Positions 1-9,279 of a stretch of 64,000 bases of DNA are shown here, piece after piece. Location: positions 1-64,000 of the forward strand of contig JAEZWR010000026.1 in NCBI GenBank assembly GCA_023420115.1. Direction: 5' to 3'. Source of the stretch: Bacillota bacterium (GTDB taxonomy: Bacteria > Bacillota > Clostridia > Saccharofermentanales > Fastidiosipilaceae). Position numbers and translations under genes: made by a program. Position 1 is the stretch's first letter; the number at the start of each line of letters is the position of its first letter. Under the pieces are notes generated by a model that saw only the letters and a list, made by a program, of their open reading frames with translations, was not told where the DNA came from and ran no database searches.

Positions 1-1803
1 ATATTTAATTGTGTAGTCTGCTGTACCTAAGCCACCACTTGCGAAATTGCCACCTTCTCTATAAGGAGGGGTTGCCTTCTCCTTATTAGCCATCTCGAAG
101 GTAACTTCTTCAGCTGGAGTTGCCTCTAAGACTTCGAATACTTCACTCTCTTCTGGATTAGTATAAACTTGGGTGTAGTTATAATCATTTTTAGCTTGTT
201 CATCAGTGAAGATTTGAACTTTTAATTTATCTTTTGACTTGATCTTGCCATTGATATTTAAAGTTACATGACCTTCGGAGTCTGCTCTCTTCTCGGCAAC
301 TACTGTTCCATCTTCTTTAACTAATTTGACTAAACGATAAGGAGCTGTATTGACTTCATATTCTTTAGTTGTATATGAAATATTTGTTACTTGAGGAGTT
401 GCGACATTTGGGTCTGTACCAGCGTCAATTTCATCCTTATCTTTCTTACCATCACCATCTGTATCATCATTATTTGGGTTGGTGAATGTTGTATATTGCT
501 CTGTTCTATCTAATAGACCATCTTTATCACTATCAGTTAAAGAAATATATGTACCAGCGTAAGTATTCTTAACAACACCATTAGATCCGCCACCTGAAGG
601 ATCAGACTTGGCTGAAGTCATATATGTAGCAAAATAAACATTTCTATTGCCACTTTCTGCTAACTCGACACCATCTTGCATTAACTTTTCTAAGTTAACA
701 TCATCTTGGAAATTAACCTTGATATGCATAGGTAGTGGATAGGCACCAACTAAGTTATAAGCAATTAAAGTACCTTGCTTGGCTGCTTCAGCATTGGGAA
801 TACTTGGATCATCAAAGATATTTAAACGAATGATACCAGTACTTTCAGATGCGTCATATGACTTAGGGAAGCTTGTTCTATCAAAGGTAACGGTTCTACG
901 TGATAGTCCAGCAATACCAGTTACTTCAACACTCTTAACAAGAGCAGCTAATTCTGGCTTCAATTGCAAGTTCAATAGGTAAGGTTTATTACCCATTGCT
1001 GTATTGTAAGTAACGAATGGAGAAATATGTAGATAATGGTCATATTCGAAACTCTTTGTATCTTCGTTATAACCTTGGTCTGGTTTGATATATACAAAGG
1101 AGTTTGAAATAAAGTTATCACTTAATTGACCACCACCTGGACCTTTAACATCTTGCAAGGCAAGATCTTCACTCAAAGGCACATAGGTATCATTTGTGAT
1201 ATTTGAAATAATATCTCCATTACTAAAACGACCGTAGAATGAAATAGGAAGGGCATTACCTTCTTTTGCTTGAAGTTCTGCCTTAATCTCATTCCAGTCT
1301 TTATTTAGGACAATTCTAGTAGGAACATAGTTAGGGTTAGATCCTATCCATGTATTTGAGAATAAACCGCCACTCACGGACATTAAAGGAGCAGAAAATA
1401 CTTTATTTGTATCATCCCATGTCCAATGGCGACCTGAACCACCGACACCATACATATCAGATTCGACATGGTCGATATATGGTCTCAATGAATCTGGAAC
1501 TGAAATGTTATAGGTATTGTTCTTTCCCCATAAATCTAATGGATTGACGTGGAATTGAATAATAGAATCAAAGTGCAATGTTCTTGCATCCTGATGATCT
1601 ACGAACTGTGTGTACACATTACGTGTAGAAGCTGAGTCTCTTGGATGACCTTCCATTGCAGTGATATTTGTAGTGCTAGTAGTTGTACCAGTTGCTTCAC
1701 TTGCAAATACTCTTGTTTGGAACTGAATTGTGCTAATAAGCATTGCTGTAGATACACCAAATGCCAAAGCACGTTTGTGTTTCGCAAACTTCTTTCCTTG
1801 CAT
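1..1803 (-). CDS. Secreted surface protein with calcium-binding repeats (3' end outside window)
   Basis: An open frame of 601 codons runs from ATG at 1803 off the left edge of the window with no stop. A Shine-Dalgarno site (GAGGAG, 1810-1815) fixes the start. The N-terminus is a signal peptide: basic residues, then a hydrophobic stretch ending near TRVFA (about residue 30). The body is rich in Asn, Thr, Ser and Tyr, as in extracellular proteins. Near residues 424-432 (DSDKDGLLD) and about 445-465 (DDTDGDGKKDKDE) there are Asp-rich calcium-binding loops of the thrombospondin type 3 kind, followed by a beta-rich, Ig-like segment. I infer a cell-wall-anchored or S-layer-like adhesin. The sorting signal, if there is one, lies outside the window. 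No enzyme motif is visible. Confidence 0.8.
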   Translation of the reverse strand, partial: MQGKKFAKHKRALAFGVSTAMLISTIQFQTRVFASEATGTTTSTTNITAMEGHPRDSASTRNVYTQFVDHQDARTLHFDSIIQFHVNPLDLWGKNNTYNISVPDSLRPYIDHVESDMYGVGGSGRHWTWDDTNKVFSAPLMSVSGGLFSNTWIGSNPNYVPTRIVLNKDWNEIKAELQAKEGNALPISFYGRFSNGDIISNITNDTYVPLSEDLALQDVKGPGGGQLSDNFISNSFVYIKPDQGYNEDTKSFEYDHYLHISPFVTYNTAMGNKPYLLNLQLKPELAALVKSVEVTGIAGLSRRTVTFDRTSFPKSYDASESTGIIRLNIFDDPSIPNAEAAKQGTLIAYNLVGAYPLPMHIKVNFQDDVNLEKLMQDGVELAESGNRNVYFATYMTSAKSDPSGGGSNGVVKNTYAGTYISLTDSDKDGLLDRTEQYTTFTNPNNDDTDGDGKKDKDEIDAGTDPNVATPQVTNISYTTKEYEVNTAPYRLVKLVKEDGTVVAEKRADSEGHVTLNINGKIKSKDKLKVQIFTDEQAKNDYNYTQVYTNPEESEVFEVLEATPAEEVTFEMANKEKATPPYREGGNFASGGLGTADYTIKY

Positions 1804-2236
1804 GACAATCTCCTCATTAAATAAAATTTTTCAAAATTATTAGGTCAATATTTTACGTCTAAGGAAAGATAGCTAAGCTAACAAAATGAATAAAAATTAA
1901 ATGCAAATCGCTTTTTATGCATAAAAGTAAATGTTTTTTTTTGGATACATATATCTATATAGCGGTACTTACTACATATATGAAGAAACACAAAATAAAA
2001 TTGCGATTAAGTGTTTATAAACACTGTATATTATATAGACTTTGAAACCTTATACACTAAATTACAGTATTCAATACTGCTCTTTTCGTAACTTAATTGC
2101 CCTAAACAAGGGGTCATAGAAGCCTATCTAGCGCCCATAAACTCTCTATGTATTAAATATATATAAATTTGTATGTATATATACAGTGCTTTTTTGATAT
2201 ACGAGTGATATTAAATAAAAGCTAAGAAGACAAAAA
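1804..2236. other. Intergenic region upstream of the surface protein
   Basis: This AT-rich stretch has no credible open reading frame. It must hold the promoter of the minus-strand surface protein gene, but I could not settle on a -35/-10 pair. It contains the palindrome at 2065-2079 listed separately. Near 2187 there is a GTGCTTTTTT tract related to the recurrent motif described in the findings. Confidence 0.5.
2065..2079. promoter_or_regulatory. Short palindrome, possible operator
   Basis: CAGTATT and AATACTG are perfect inverted arms around a single C. The site lies about 260 bp upstream of the surface protein start, which is where a repressor could act. No T tract follows it, so it is not a terminator. 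The regulatory role is inferred. Confidence 0.25.
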
Positions 2237-2264
2237 CCTCCTTGCCGAATTTTGGGCAAGGAGG
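2237..2264 (-). terminator. Rho-independent terminator of the Mo hydroxylase operon
   Basis: A 10-bp GC-rich stem (CCTCCTTGCC with GGCAAGGAGG) encloses an 8-nt loop. On the minus strand it is followed by TTTTT. It lies about 30 bp after the stop codon of the molybdenum-binding subunit. Confidence 0.85.
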
Positions 2265-2295
2265 GACTCGCGCAGAGCTTTTTTATACTTTTATT

Positions 2296-4686
2296 TTATT
2301 CTTCTTGCATTGCCATAAAAACTTTCTCTGCAGTTATTGGCAAGGAACGAATTCTTCTACCTGTCGCATTATAGATGGCTTCTTGCAAGGCAGGAGCTGG
2401 TGTATTTATAACAACCTCTCCAATCGACTTTGCACCAAAGGGTCCCGTCGGCTCATAAGTTTCAACAAATTCAGACTCTATGACCCCAACATCCTGTCTA
2501 TTAGGTATTCTATAAGTTAAGAAATCCGAATTTTGCATCAGACCCCTTTTATTTCTAATTATATCTTCAGTCAAAGCCAGACCAATTCCCTGAACAAGAC
2601 CACCCTCCACCTGTATTCTAGCAAGCTTAGGATTAATAACCTTACCACAGTCAACAACACCAACTGTCCTAATTGGCTTAACTCGACCAGTGTTAAGATC
2701 TGTTTCTATTTCAACAAAACCAGCCATAAAAGGAGGGGGGCTAGTATCACTTCCGAAACTTCCTGTACCAGTTAAATTCTTACCATCAATACCTGTAGAC
2801 ATTTGTTCAGCAATTTCAAAAAGAGAAACTCTAAAACTTCCGTCCATATTTTCAACTCCGTCGGCAATCAAATCCAAATCTTTAGGATTCATGCCGTAGA
2901 TACGTGCTGTCTCTTGAATTATTTTTTTCTTAAGATCCTCACAAGCTCTAATAACTGCCCCGCCAGTAACATAAACTCCACTAGAGGCATAAGAACCGGG
3001 ATCATATGGTGTTATGTCGGTATCGGCAGTTATAACGATCATATTACTCAAACTTGTTTGCAAAATCTCTGCTGCTATTTGAGTAAGTGCCGTATCCGTT
3101 CCCGTTCCCACATCTGTTGGACTCATCAGCAAAGTATAATCTCCACCTTCGCCAAGACTCACACTCACGGTTGATGTATCAATATGAGCAATTCCACTTC
3201 CTTGCATAGTCATAGCCATTCCGTAGGTTCTAACTATATTATCACCTACATATCTTTTCTCTCTAAGATCATCTACACCTAAAAGTTCTTTTCCTCTCCT
3301 AATACAACGCTCAAGTCCAGTACTGAGAATCAACTTGCCATATGCGACAGTCTTCGTTCCCTGTTGACAGATATTCTTTATTCTCAGCTCTGCAGGATCC
3401 ATATTTATCTTTTTGGCAAGCTCATTAACCGCTGACTCAACGGCGAAACACCCCTGTGTAGCTCCATATCCACGGAATGCACCTGCCGGCATCTTATTTG
3501 TATATACAACCTGACCGAAGAAACGCGCTGCTCTGAGATGAGTAAATAAGGGAAGAGTCTTTTCGCCTACAAGTCCTAAAGTAGTCCATGCGTGAGATGA
3601 GTATGCCCCTTGATCGGAAAGAGCTTCTATATTAATTCCTTTGATCGTTCCATCATTGTCAGCTGCAATCTGCACTCTAATTCTCATAGCATGGCGTGAA
3701 TTAGAAGCTGTAAAAGTTTCTTCTCTGCTATATTCCAGATATGCTGGTTTGCCAGTCTTTAACGTAACAAAGGCGGGGAAAATTTCACTTACCGATGTCT
3801 GCTTGGCTCCAAATCCTCCACCTACCCTAGGCTTAATCACATGTACCTTAGAGGGGCTGAGTTGAAGAGCACGAGCGAGTTGTCTCTTAATATGAAATGG
3901 CACCTGAGTACTAGATATAACCTCAAGCCTAGAACGCATATCAAGTTTGGTGTAAGACCTAAAAGTTTCCATCATAGACTGAGCTTGAGCCTGCGTATAA
4001 TATGTCTCATCGATTCTTACCTCTGCCTCCGCCCAGACCTCAGCAAAAGACCTATCTCCGAAGCAATGCTCATGTGTTCCAGCCAAATTTATGGATAAGT
4101 CTTGACCACCAACAGCTTCTGGCAAATTGTAGACGACTCCATCCACCGCGTGGATTTGAACACCAGATTCCATAGACAATTCAAAATCTGTGACAGCCTC
4201 AAGTTGTTCATATTCTACTTTTACTAAATTTGCCGCCGCTTCTGCTGTTCGCCTATCCTTGGCAGCAATTATCGCCACCTCATCACCTACATATCTAACA
4301 GTATCATTAAGAATCAAACGGTCATAGTGCGAAGGCTCCGGATACGACTGACCTGCTAAAGTAAACTTTACTTTCGGAACATCTTTATAAGTATATATAG
4401 CTTCAACTCCAGGGATTCTCTCTGCTTCTTCTGTATCAATACTAACTATCCTAGCGTGGGCATGAGGACTTCTTAACAATTTGATCCAAAGAGCATCATC
4501 TGACACCATATCAGCTGTATATACAGGACTACCTAAAGTTATCGCCCTGCTATCAATTTTATCCCACGACTCTCCAACAGCCTTTTGCTTCGGCTTCTTT
4601 TTGCTACCTTCATCAAGCTTATTCTCCAGCGTAACTTGAACTTCACCATCAAAATGAGGATTAACCTTCTTTGTGCTATCAGCCAT
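2296..4686 (-). CDS. Xanthine dehydrogenase family protein, molybdenum-binding subunit
   Basis: This is the large catalytic subunit of a molybdenum hydroxylase, which oxidises purines or other N-heterocycles or aldehydes at a Mo-pterin centre. The N-terminal part (about residues 30-150) is the aldehyde oxidase/xanthine dehydrogenase a/b hammerhead domain. The Mo-cofactor domain follows, with GGGFGAKQ, the FRGYG motif and a C-terminal GAKSIGE that carries the expected catalytic Glu. No Mo-pterin motif is visibly broken. I chose the ATG at 4686 (MADSTKK) because GGAGA sits 5 nt upstream; an ATG 12 nt earlier has no good site. The gene follows the FAD/iron-sulfur gene after about 120 bp and ends at a strong terminator. 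The substrate cannot be read from sequence, so xanthine is only the default guess. Confidence 0.9.
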   Translation of the reverse strand: MADSTKKVNPHFDGEVQVTLENKLDEGSKKKPKQKAVGESWDKIDSRAITLGSPVYTADMVSDDALWIKLLRSPHAHARIVSIDTEEAERIPGVEAIYTYKDVPKVKFTLAGQSYPEPSHYDRLILNDTVRYVGDEVAIIAAKDRRTAEAAANLVKVEYEQLEAVTDFELSMESGVQIHAVDGVVYNLPEAVGGQDLSINLAGTHEHCFGDRSFAEVWAEAEVRIDETYYTQAQAQSMMETFRSYTKLDMRSRLEVISSTQVPFHIKRQLARALQLSPSKVHVIKPRVGGGFGAKQTSVSEIFPAFVTLKTGKPAYLEYSREETFTASNSRHAMRIRVQIAADNDGTIKGINIEALSDQGAYSSHAWTTLGLVGEKTLPLFTHLRAARFFGQVVYTNKMPAGAFRGYGATQGCFAVESAVNELAKKINMDPAELRIKNICQQGTKTVAYGKLILSTGLERCIRRGKELLGVDDLREKRYVGDNIVRTYGMAMTMQGSGIAHIDTSTVSVSLGEGGDYTLLMSPTDVGTGTDTALTQIAAEILQTSLSNMIVITADTDITPYDPGSYASSGVYVTGGAVIRACEDLKKKIIQETARIYGMNPKDLDLIADGVENMDGSFRVSLFEIAEQMSTGIDGKNLTGTGSFGSDTSPPPFMAGFVEIETDLNTGRVKPIRTVGVVDCGKVINPKLARIQVEGGLVQGIGLALTEDIIRNKRGLMQNSDFLTYRIPNRQDVGVIESEFVETYEPTGPFGAKSIGEVVINTPAPALQEAIYNATGRRIRSLPITAEKVFMAMQEE

Positions 4687-4805
4687 ATCAATCTCCATTA
4701 CCCTTTATGTTATATCAATAAAAAACCACTTTTTCTCTAAATCTAGCTACTGTCCTTATCATTCAAGGTCAAAAGCTGCCGCAAGCAAACAATTCACTCT
4801 CAAGC

Positions 4806-6374
4806 TTAAGAATTAAGATAATTTTTAATCGCTCTCATTTGCCCAGCATAACCAGTGCAACGACATAAATTACCTGAAAGGAACTTCTTAATATCCTTAT
4901 CTTCAACCTCATCAGCAGATGAACATCTAAACAAGTCTTTAAATCTTCTCTTAAGTGAAATAACAGATAATATAAATCCTGGACTACAGAAGCCACACTG
5001 ATCAGCACCCTCTGCAGCAAGAAGTGCTGCAAAAGCTTCCGCTTCTTTTCTCTCACCCTCTATAGTCATAACCTCTAAACCATGGACACGAAGCGCCGGA
5101 ACTGTGCAAGAAAGCCTAGCCTCACCATTGATCAACACCGTACACAAGCCACAACATGAACTACCACAACCCGACTTAACAGAATATGTCTTTTTTCTCC
5201 GCAAATATTCAAAAAGCGAGCAATCAGCTTCAACTTGATCTTTATAATCTGAAATCAACTTACCATTTAAATAGAAATAAAATTTCTCATCACCATTTAT
5301 TCCTACATTAGCAGCTCTATCAACTCCATCAGCCTCATCAGCACCCTGAACATTAAACTTTAGACCTCTCATAGAGTCATGCTCAAGATCAACATGCATA
5401 TTTCCAGAGGGAATAAAATTCTCCCTGACCTTTTTTACTATCTCAGCATCAAAATTGGAGCTGCCATTAGCTTGAATATCATTTTTACATTCAACTATAT
5501 CTATAAGTCCTTTTAAACAACGTTTGAGAAGAACAGTTGCCATAGCCTGTCTATACTCTGCTGTAGCCTTGGTATCAGTTCCGAAACGCAACTCAGCTAA
5601 TAATTTCACACACTCAGCTAAGGTCTCATCTTTCAGCCACTCCGAAATAGGAAGTTTAGATAAGTACTCCTCAAGTTTAGTTACTCTTTTAGCCCTTGCA
5701 GGCATAGCCCCAATCGCAAGTCTCAGCGAATAATGACTAGCTTCAGCAACATTTTTATCTTCACCATTAACAATTGAAGAATCATCGGTAGAAAAAAGCG
5801 CTCCCGCGATATTCAGAGTAGGCAAATCTCCACTGTTATAACGAATACTGTCATAAAATGCAGCTTCTGTTCCACTAATCTTTGGAAGAACGACTTCCTT
5901 TAACAAATCAGTATCAGCCTGTCTTGCCAAAAACTCATCTATAGTCTCCTCACCACGCTCAAGCCAACTCAACCTAGCTCGAAGAACTAATAGAACCGGA
6001 AGCAGATCAGAAAAAGCAAACTTACCACACACAGATGCACCAAGCTGTACTTCCGTCCTAAGTTGAATACCAACAATATTAGCAAAGGCACTGGGAAAGA
6101 TAGAATATGCAAGCTTAGATAAAATTGGATCACTTTCGAAATCATGGTATCTGCAGGTCGCTCCCAACCTTATAGAATCATCAACAACATCGTAGTAACG
6201 CAAGCCGGCCTTGGTTAGATCAATTGCGCAATTGATTTTTTTCTTCGACCACAACCTCAAATAAGCAGACCCACCAAGAATAAGATTATTTGGATCTTCT
6301 TTTAGTTTCTTAAGAGCATCTTCAGCTGAAGAAGCCATATAATAATCCTTAACTGTGTACAAATTTCTTCCCAA
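4806..6374 (-). CDS. Mo hydroxylase FAD-binding and [2Fe-2S] fusion subunit
   Basis: This electron-transfer subunit passes electrons from the Mo centre to FAD and an acceptor. Residues 1 to about 280 are a CO-dehydrogenase-type flavoprotein domain (LILGGSAYLRLW near residue 32). The last 160 residues hold two [2Fe-2S] centres: a plant-ferredoxin type (GCGSSCCGLC plus a later Cys) and the helical type (QCGFCSPG, then GNLCRCTGY). The order FAD then FeS is reversed relative to single-chain xanthine dehydrogenases. A polar linker of about 80 residues joins the halves. The start is uncertain: TTG at 6374 and TTG at 6362 are both possible, and the latter has GGGAAG before it. The gene is first in the operon with the Mo subunit. 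Confidence 0.9.
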   Translation of the reverse strand: MGRNLYTVKDYYMASSAEDALKKLKEDPNNLILGGSAYLRLWSKKKINCAIDLTKAGLRYYDVVDDSIRLGATCRYHDFESDPILSKLAYSIFPSAFANIVGIQLRTEVQLGASVCGKFAFSDLLPVLLVLRARLSWLERGEETIDEFLARQADTDLLKEVVLPKISGTEAAFYDSIRYNSGDLPTLNIAGALFSTDDSSIVNGEDKNVAEASHYSLRLAIGAMPARAKRVTKLEEYLSKLPISEWLKDETLAECVKLLAELRFGTDTKATAEYRQAMATVLLKRCLKGLIDIVECKNDIQANGSSNFDAEIVKKVRENFIPSGNMHVDLEHDSMRGLKFNVQGADEADGVDRAANVGINGDEKFYFYLNGKLISDYKDQVEADCSLFEYLRRKKTYSVKSGCGSSCCGLCTVLINGEARLSCTVPALRVHGLEVMTIEGERKEAEAFAALLAAEGADQCGFCSPGFILSVISLKRRFKDLFRCSSADEVEDKDIKKFLSGNLCRCTGYAGQMRAIKNYLNS

Positions 6375-6432
6375 ACCTTTCTTCTAATATAAAAATTCTA
6401 TTCGCCAAAATCCCAAACACAATGCAATAAAA

Positions 6433-6456
6433 AAGTGCGTATTTTCATACGCACTT
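6433..6456 (-). terminator. Hairpin terminator with T tract
   Basis: AAGTGCGTA and TACGCACTT form a 9-bp perfect stem with a 6-nt loop, and the minus-strand transcript then runs into TTTTTTATTG. It overlaps the stop codon of the 93-codon frame at 6455. It is the first terminator after the DMT gene pair, so it probably ends that transcript. Confidence 0.75.
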
Positions 6457-6736
6457 ATCCACACAATTCCAGAAGCAAACCTACTTCTCTATTATATTGG
6501 TATCCAATTTTCAAACTTTGCAAAAGCTCACCTTGACTCTCATCTATTTTAAACCCACTTAAGTTCATAAGATAAGGCAAGCTCATCATAGCCAATAATT
6601 GTTCAGAAAAACAACTGACCCTTGTAACTAAGGATCTCGCACAAGGAAAGACCAAGCTCAAATAAAAAAAGCTCTCGCGTAATATTCCCCTAATTAGGAA
6701 ATAATAGATAAACTTTCTCAAACTAAAACAAGCCAA
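6455..6736 (-). CDS. Small hypothetical protein, doubtful
   Basis: A 93-codon frame starts at TTG (6736), with GGGGAGA about 7 nt upstream, and ends exactly in a terminator. The first 35 residues are hydrophobic and aromatic, and the rest is mixed. I recognise no family. The good ribosome site and the coincidence with the terminator favour a real gene. The TTG start and lack of recognisable similarity count against it; it could equally be untranslated 3' RNA of the upstream operon. The rest of the 6375-6952 gap shows nothing else. Confidence 0.3.
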   Translation of the reverse strand: MACFSLRKFIYYFLIRGILRESFFYLSLVFPCARSLVTRVSCFSEQLLAMMSLPYLMNLSGFKIDESQGELLQSLKIGYQYNREVGLLLELCG

Positions 6737-6952
6737 ATTAAGGTCTCCCCAAACTTTTAGAAAAAGCTATTAATCAAAAATCACTTCCTATTTTATCACT
6801 TTTATAGCATAAAAAATCAGTGCCACCCAAATTAATGAAAATATATACAAATTTCATATAGGTAACACTGATAAATGCAATACATTCTATTTAAATTGTT
6901 ATATTAATCGCATCAAACAAATCAAAGCCGCCACTAATTCATAAAGGGCATT

Positions 6953-7312
6953 TTATGCACTAAATGATCTAGGCAACATAAATACCATAATCCCCAATGC
7001 GACCAGAGCTATGCCGAGTACTTTCTTCTTATCAAGTTCTTCATCTAAGAAATAGTTACAAGCAGCGGTCACTATAATGCAGTGAATTCCAGTCATAAGA
7101 ACTGAATATGTTAAGGGTAAACGTATGAGTGAAATTGTTGCAAGTAAAAAAGCCATAAACATAAGGGCATATGAAACCAAAACAAAAGGATTCATATATT
7201 TTTGCACAAAATTACGCTCTAAGCGCTGATCCTCTATTTTTAGAATAATCTGACCTGCCGAAGAACAAAGAACCGCTAAAATTGCCACAAAAAAAGCCTG
7301 AGTAATCGTCAT
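6953..7312 (-). CDS. Four-helix DMT/EamA-type membrane protein
   Basis: This 119-residue integral membrane protein has four predicted helices and ends shortly after the last one. Residues such as LRLPLTYSVLMTG and the EELDKKKVLG loop before the last helix match half of an EamA/DMT transporter, or a small multidrug resistance protein. The ATG at 7312 is one base after the stop of the upstream gene, and GGAGGATAGGAAATAAT precedes it; a longer frame from 7363 lies inside the upstream gene and is unlikely. The tight spacing suggests that the two products assemble as one transporter. The substrate is unknown. Confidence 0.75.
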   Translation of the reverse strand: MTITQAFFVAILAVLCSSAGQIILKIEDQRLERNFVQKYMNPFVLVSYALMFMAFLLATISLIRLPLTYSVLMTGIHCIIVTAACNYFLDEELDKKKVLGIALVALGIMVFMLPRSFSA

Positions 7313-7313
7313 A

Positions 7314-8315
7314 TTATTTCCTATCCTCCAATCCCTCGACATTCTTGCTATCCGAAATATCATTTCCTTCTGTATTATCCGGTATATCTTTTAGCTCTGA
7401 ATTTTCAGCTGTATGATCAACCACAGCCTCAGCCATAACAAGTGAGTCTTTTCTAAGCTCATCAGCCGTGTTCAATTCACCATCGCTATTTTGTGATGAA
7501 ACCGTATCAGAAGCATCCGTGACCTTGTCTTCACTTGCAATATCAGCAGCCGAACTCTTAAGCACCACAGTCGCTTCTTTAGCGCTTGATTTTGAATCAG
7601 TATCAGAAGATTCTATTTCAGTCTTACTCGCTTCTTCCTTGGCCACTCGCTCGGCCTCTTCTCTAGCTTGGCGCTCATGCTCTTCTTGCAATCTTTTGGC
7701 CTCGGCCAGCTTCACTGCCTCTTCTGCCTCACGCTTGGCGCGTTCCTCGCGCTCCTTTTCCTTGGCAATTTCATACTGCCTGCGCTTCTCCTCAAGTTCT
7801 AACTTCTTCTTATGGACATATTTAAAGAAAAAGCTCTCGCGAGTTCTACTTGGCATATCTCTGTAACCAACCATTGTCATAGCATCGCCTAAAAAATGGA
7901 AGAAAGTAGCTCCTTGTTGCTCTCTAAAGGTCTCCCTTGCCTGCTCTTTTACACTGGGTCTCTGAATTAGGAAAATACCTACAAGAATCAGCAAAATACC
8001 TAGACAGACATTAGCCGATGGTCTTTCTCCTAAGAAAATAGCCGAAAAAATAGGAATAAAAACCAAAGCTGTAGACCTTATAAAACGCCCATAAGCAATA
8101 GAAATTTTCTTAGTCAGTTGTTGCCAAAGAATCGAAAAAGCAACGTAAATAAGAATTGAAACAATTAAACTTAAAAAGAATAAGCCAACCCTTTTATAAC
8201 TATTCGCGGCAGCTTTTTGAAATACCGCAGCCAAAGAGAACAATATTACTAGGCATTCGGCAAATGCAAGCAAGTGCAACTGTTTCTTGACTTTTGCCAA
8301 TAAATCTTTAAACAT
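7314..8315 (-). CDS. DMT-type half-transporter with coiled-coil acidic tail
   Basis: Residues about 14-118 contain four hydrophobic helices that resemble one half of an EamA/DMT transporter, including the GERPSANV loop before helix 4. After a short linker, residues about 160-235 form a highly charged heptad-like helix rich in Glu, Lys, Arg and Ala (KEKEREERAKREAEEA). The last 100 residues are acidic and Ser-rich and probably disordered. Ordinary DMT proteins have no such tail. The next gene encodes another four-helix protein one base downstream, so the two may form a heterodimer equivalent to a ten-helix DMT carrier. The function of the tail is unknown; binding of a cytoplasmic partner is an inference. 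Confidence 0.7.
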   Translation of the reverse strand: MFKDLLAKVKKQLHLLAFAECLVILFSLAAVFQKAAANSYKRVGLFFLSLIVSILIYVAFSILWQQLTKKISIAYGRFIRSTALVFIPIFSAIFLGERPSANVCLGILLILVGIFLIQRPSVKEQARETFREQQGATFFHFLGDAMTMVGYRDMPSRTRESFFFKYVHKKKLELEEKRRQYEIAKEKEREERAKREAEEAVKLAEAKRLQEEHERQAREEAERVAKEEASKTEIESSDTDSKSSAKEATVVLKSSAADIASEDKVTDASDTVSSQNSDGELNTADELRKDSLVMAEAVVDHTAENSELKDIPDNTEGNDISDSKNVEGLEDRK

Positions 8316-8502
8316 ACCTTCCCCTCACTTTTTCTAATTAAAAATTATGATGTGACGATTTTACTAATATCCCACCACATATTATGAAAGTAATTATACA
8401 TACTTTTCCAAAAGCTTGGGATTAATAATAAAAAATGCTTCAGTTTGCTCTAACTATACAAATACGAAGTTGTGTAAACTTTATATCTCTGTTTGCGCTA
8501 CT

Positions 8503-8530
8503 AAAAAAAGACTGAAAAACTTCTTAGTCT
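8503..8530 (-). terminator. Probable terminator of the thiXYZ operon
   Basis: AGACT and AGTCT form a short stem around a 12-nt loop, and the minus-strand RNA then has a run of seven U. The hairpin overlaps the thiZ stop codon. The stem is only five base pairs, so the call is moderate. Confidence 0.55.
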
Positions 8531-9264
8531 CCCAGTCTATTAAGTATTTCTTCTTTTATCACTAGCAAGTCAGGACAAGTAGTAGTTCTTTTTTCCCGCG
8601 GTACCGAAACATCAAACACGCTATCAATTCCTGCGGGCCGCCCTTTCAAAAGACAAATTCTATCAGATAACTTAAGAGCCTCATCAATATCATGGGTAAT
8701 AAGCACAGCAGATAGGTCTATTTTTTTTAAAAGGTCTAAGAACCAATCATGCATTTTATTTTTGCTAAGTGAATCGAGTGCAGAAAAGGGCTCGTCCAAT
8801 AATGAAACCTGCCCATCCATCATATATGTTCTAAGTAGCGCAGCTCTCTGTCTCATGCCACCTGACAAAGAACTGGGATAGACATTTAAACAATTTTCTA
8901 AACCGAAGGTTGGAAGTAGCTCTGAAACCTTGTTCAGAGCCTCTTTCTTCCTCATTCCTCTGATCATCAAGGGTAGGGCAATATTTTCACCGACTGTCTT
9001 AAATGGAAGGAGCAAGTCCTTTTGAAGCATATAACTTACGTTGCCACTGATGCCAGTCACGTCTTGTCCATTTAAGATGACTTTGCCGTCTACAGGTCGC
9101 AAAAGCCCGGCAATCACATTAAAAAGTGTTGATTTTCCAACTCCTGATGAACCTATTACACTGACAATTTCTGAGCGCCTAACATCAATGCATATGTCTT
9201 TGATAATTATCTGCTCTCCATACCCTGCCGTTATATTCTTTAGACTCAGTATCTTATCGCCCAT
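8524..9264 (-). CDS. thiZ: ABC transporter ATP-binding protein (thiamine precursor uptake)
   Basis: This is the ATPase that powers uptake by the ThiXYZ importer of thiamine pyrimidine precursors. The 246 residues hold Walker A GSSGVGKST, a Q-loop in MLQKDLLLPF, signature LSGGMRQR, Walker B VSLLDEPFSALD and an H-loop in ITHDIDEAL. The protein belongs to the nitrate/sulfonate/taurine (SsuB/TauB) type of ATPase. The gene lies 15 bp after thiY and is the last gene of the riboswitch-controlled operon. Context rather than the ATPase itself gives the substrate. Confidence 0.88.
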   Translation of the reverse strand: MGDKILSLKNITAGYGEQIIIKDICIDVRRSEIVSVIGSSGVGKSTLFNVIAGLLRPVDGKVILNGQDVTGISGNVSYMLQKDLLLPFKTVGENIALPLMIRGMRKKEALNKVSELLPTFGLENCLNVYPSSLSGGMRQRAALLRTYMMDGQVSLLDEPFSALDSLSKNKMHDWFLDLLKKIDLSAVLITHDIDEALKLSDRICLLKGRPAGIDSVFDVSVPREKRTTTCPDLLVIKEEILNRLGD

Positions 9265-9279
9265 TTATTAACACCACTA

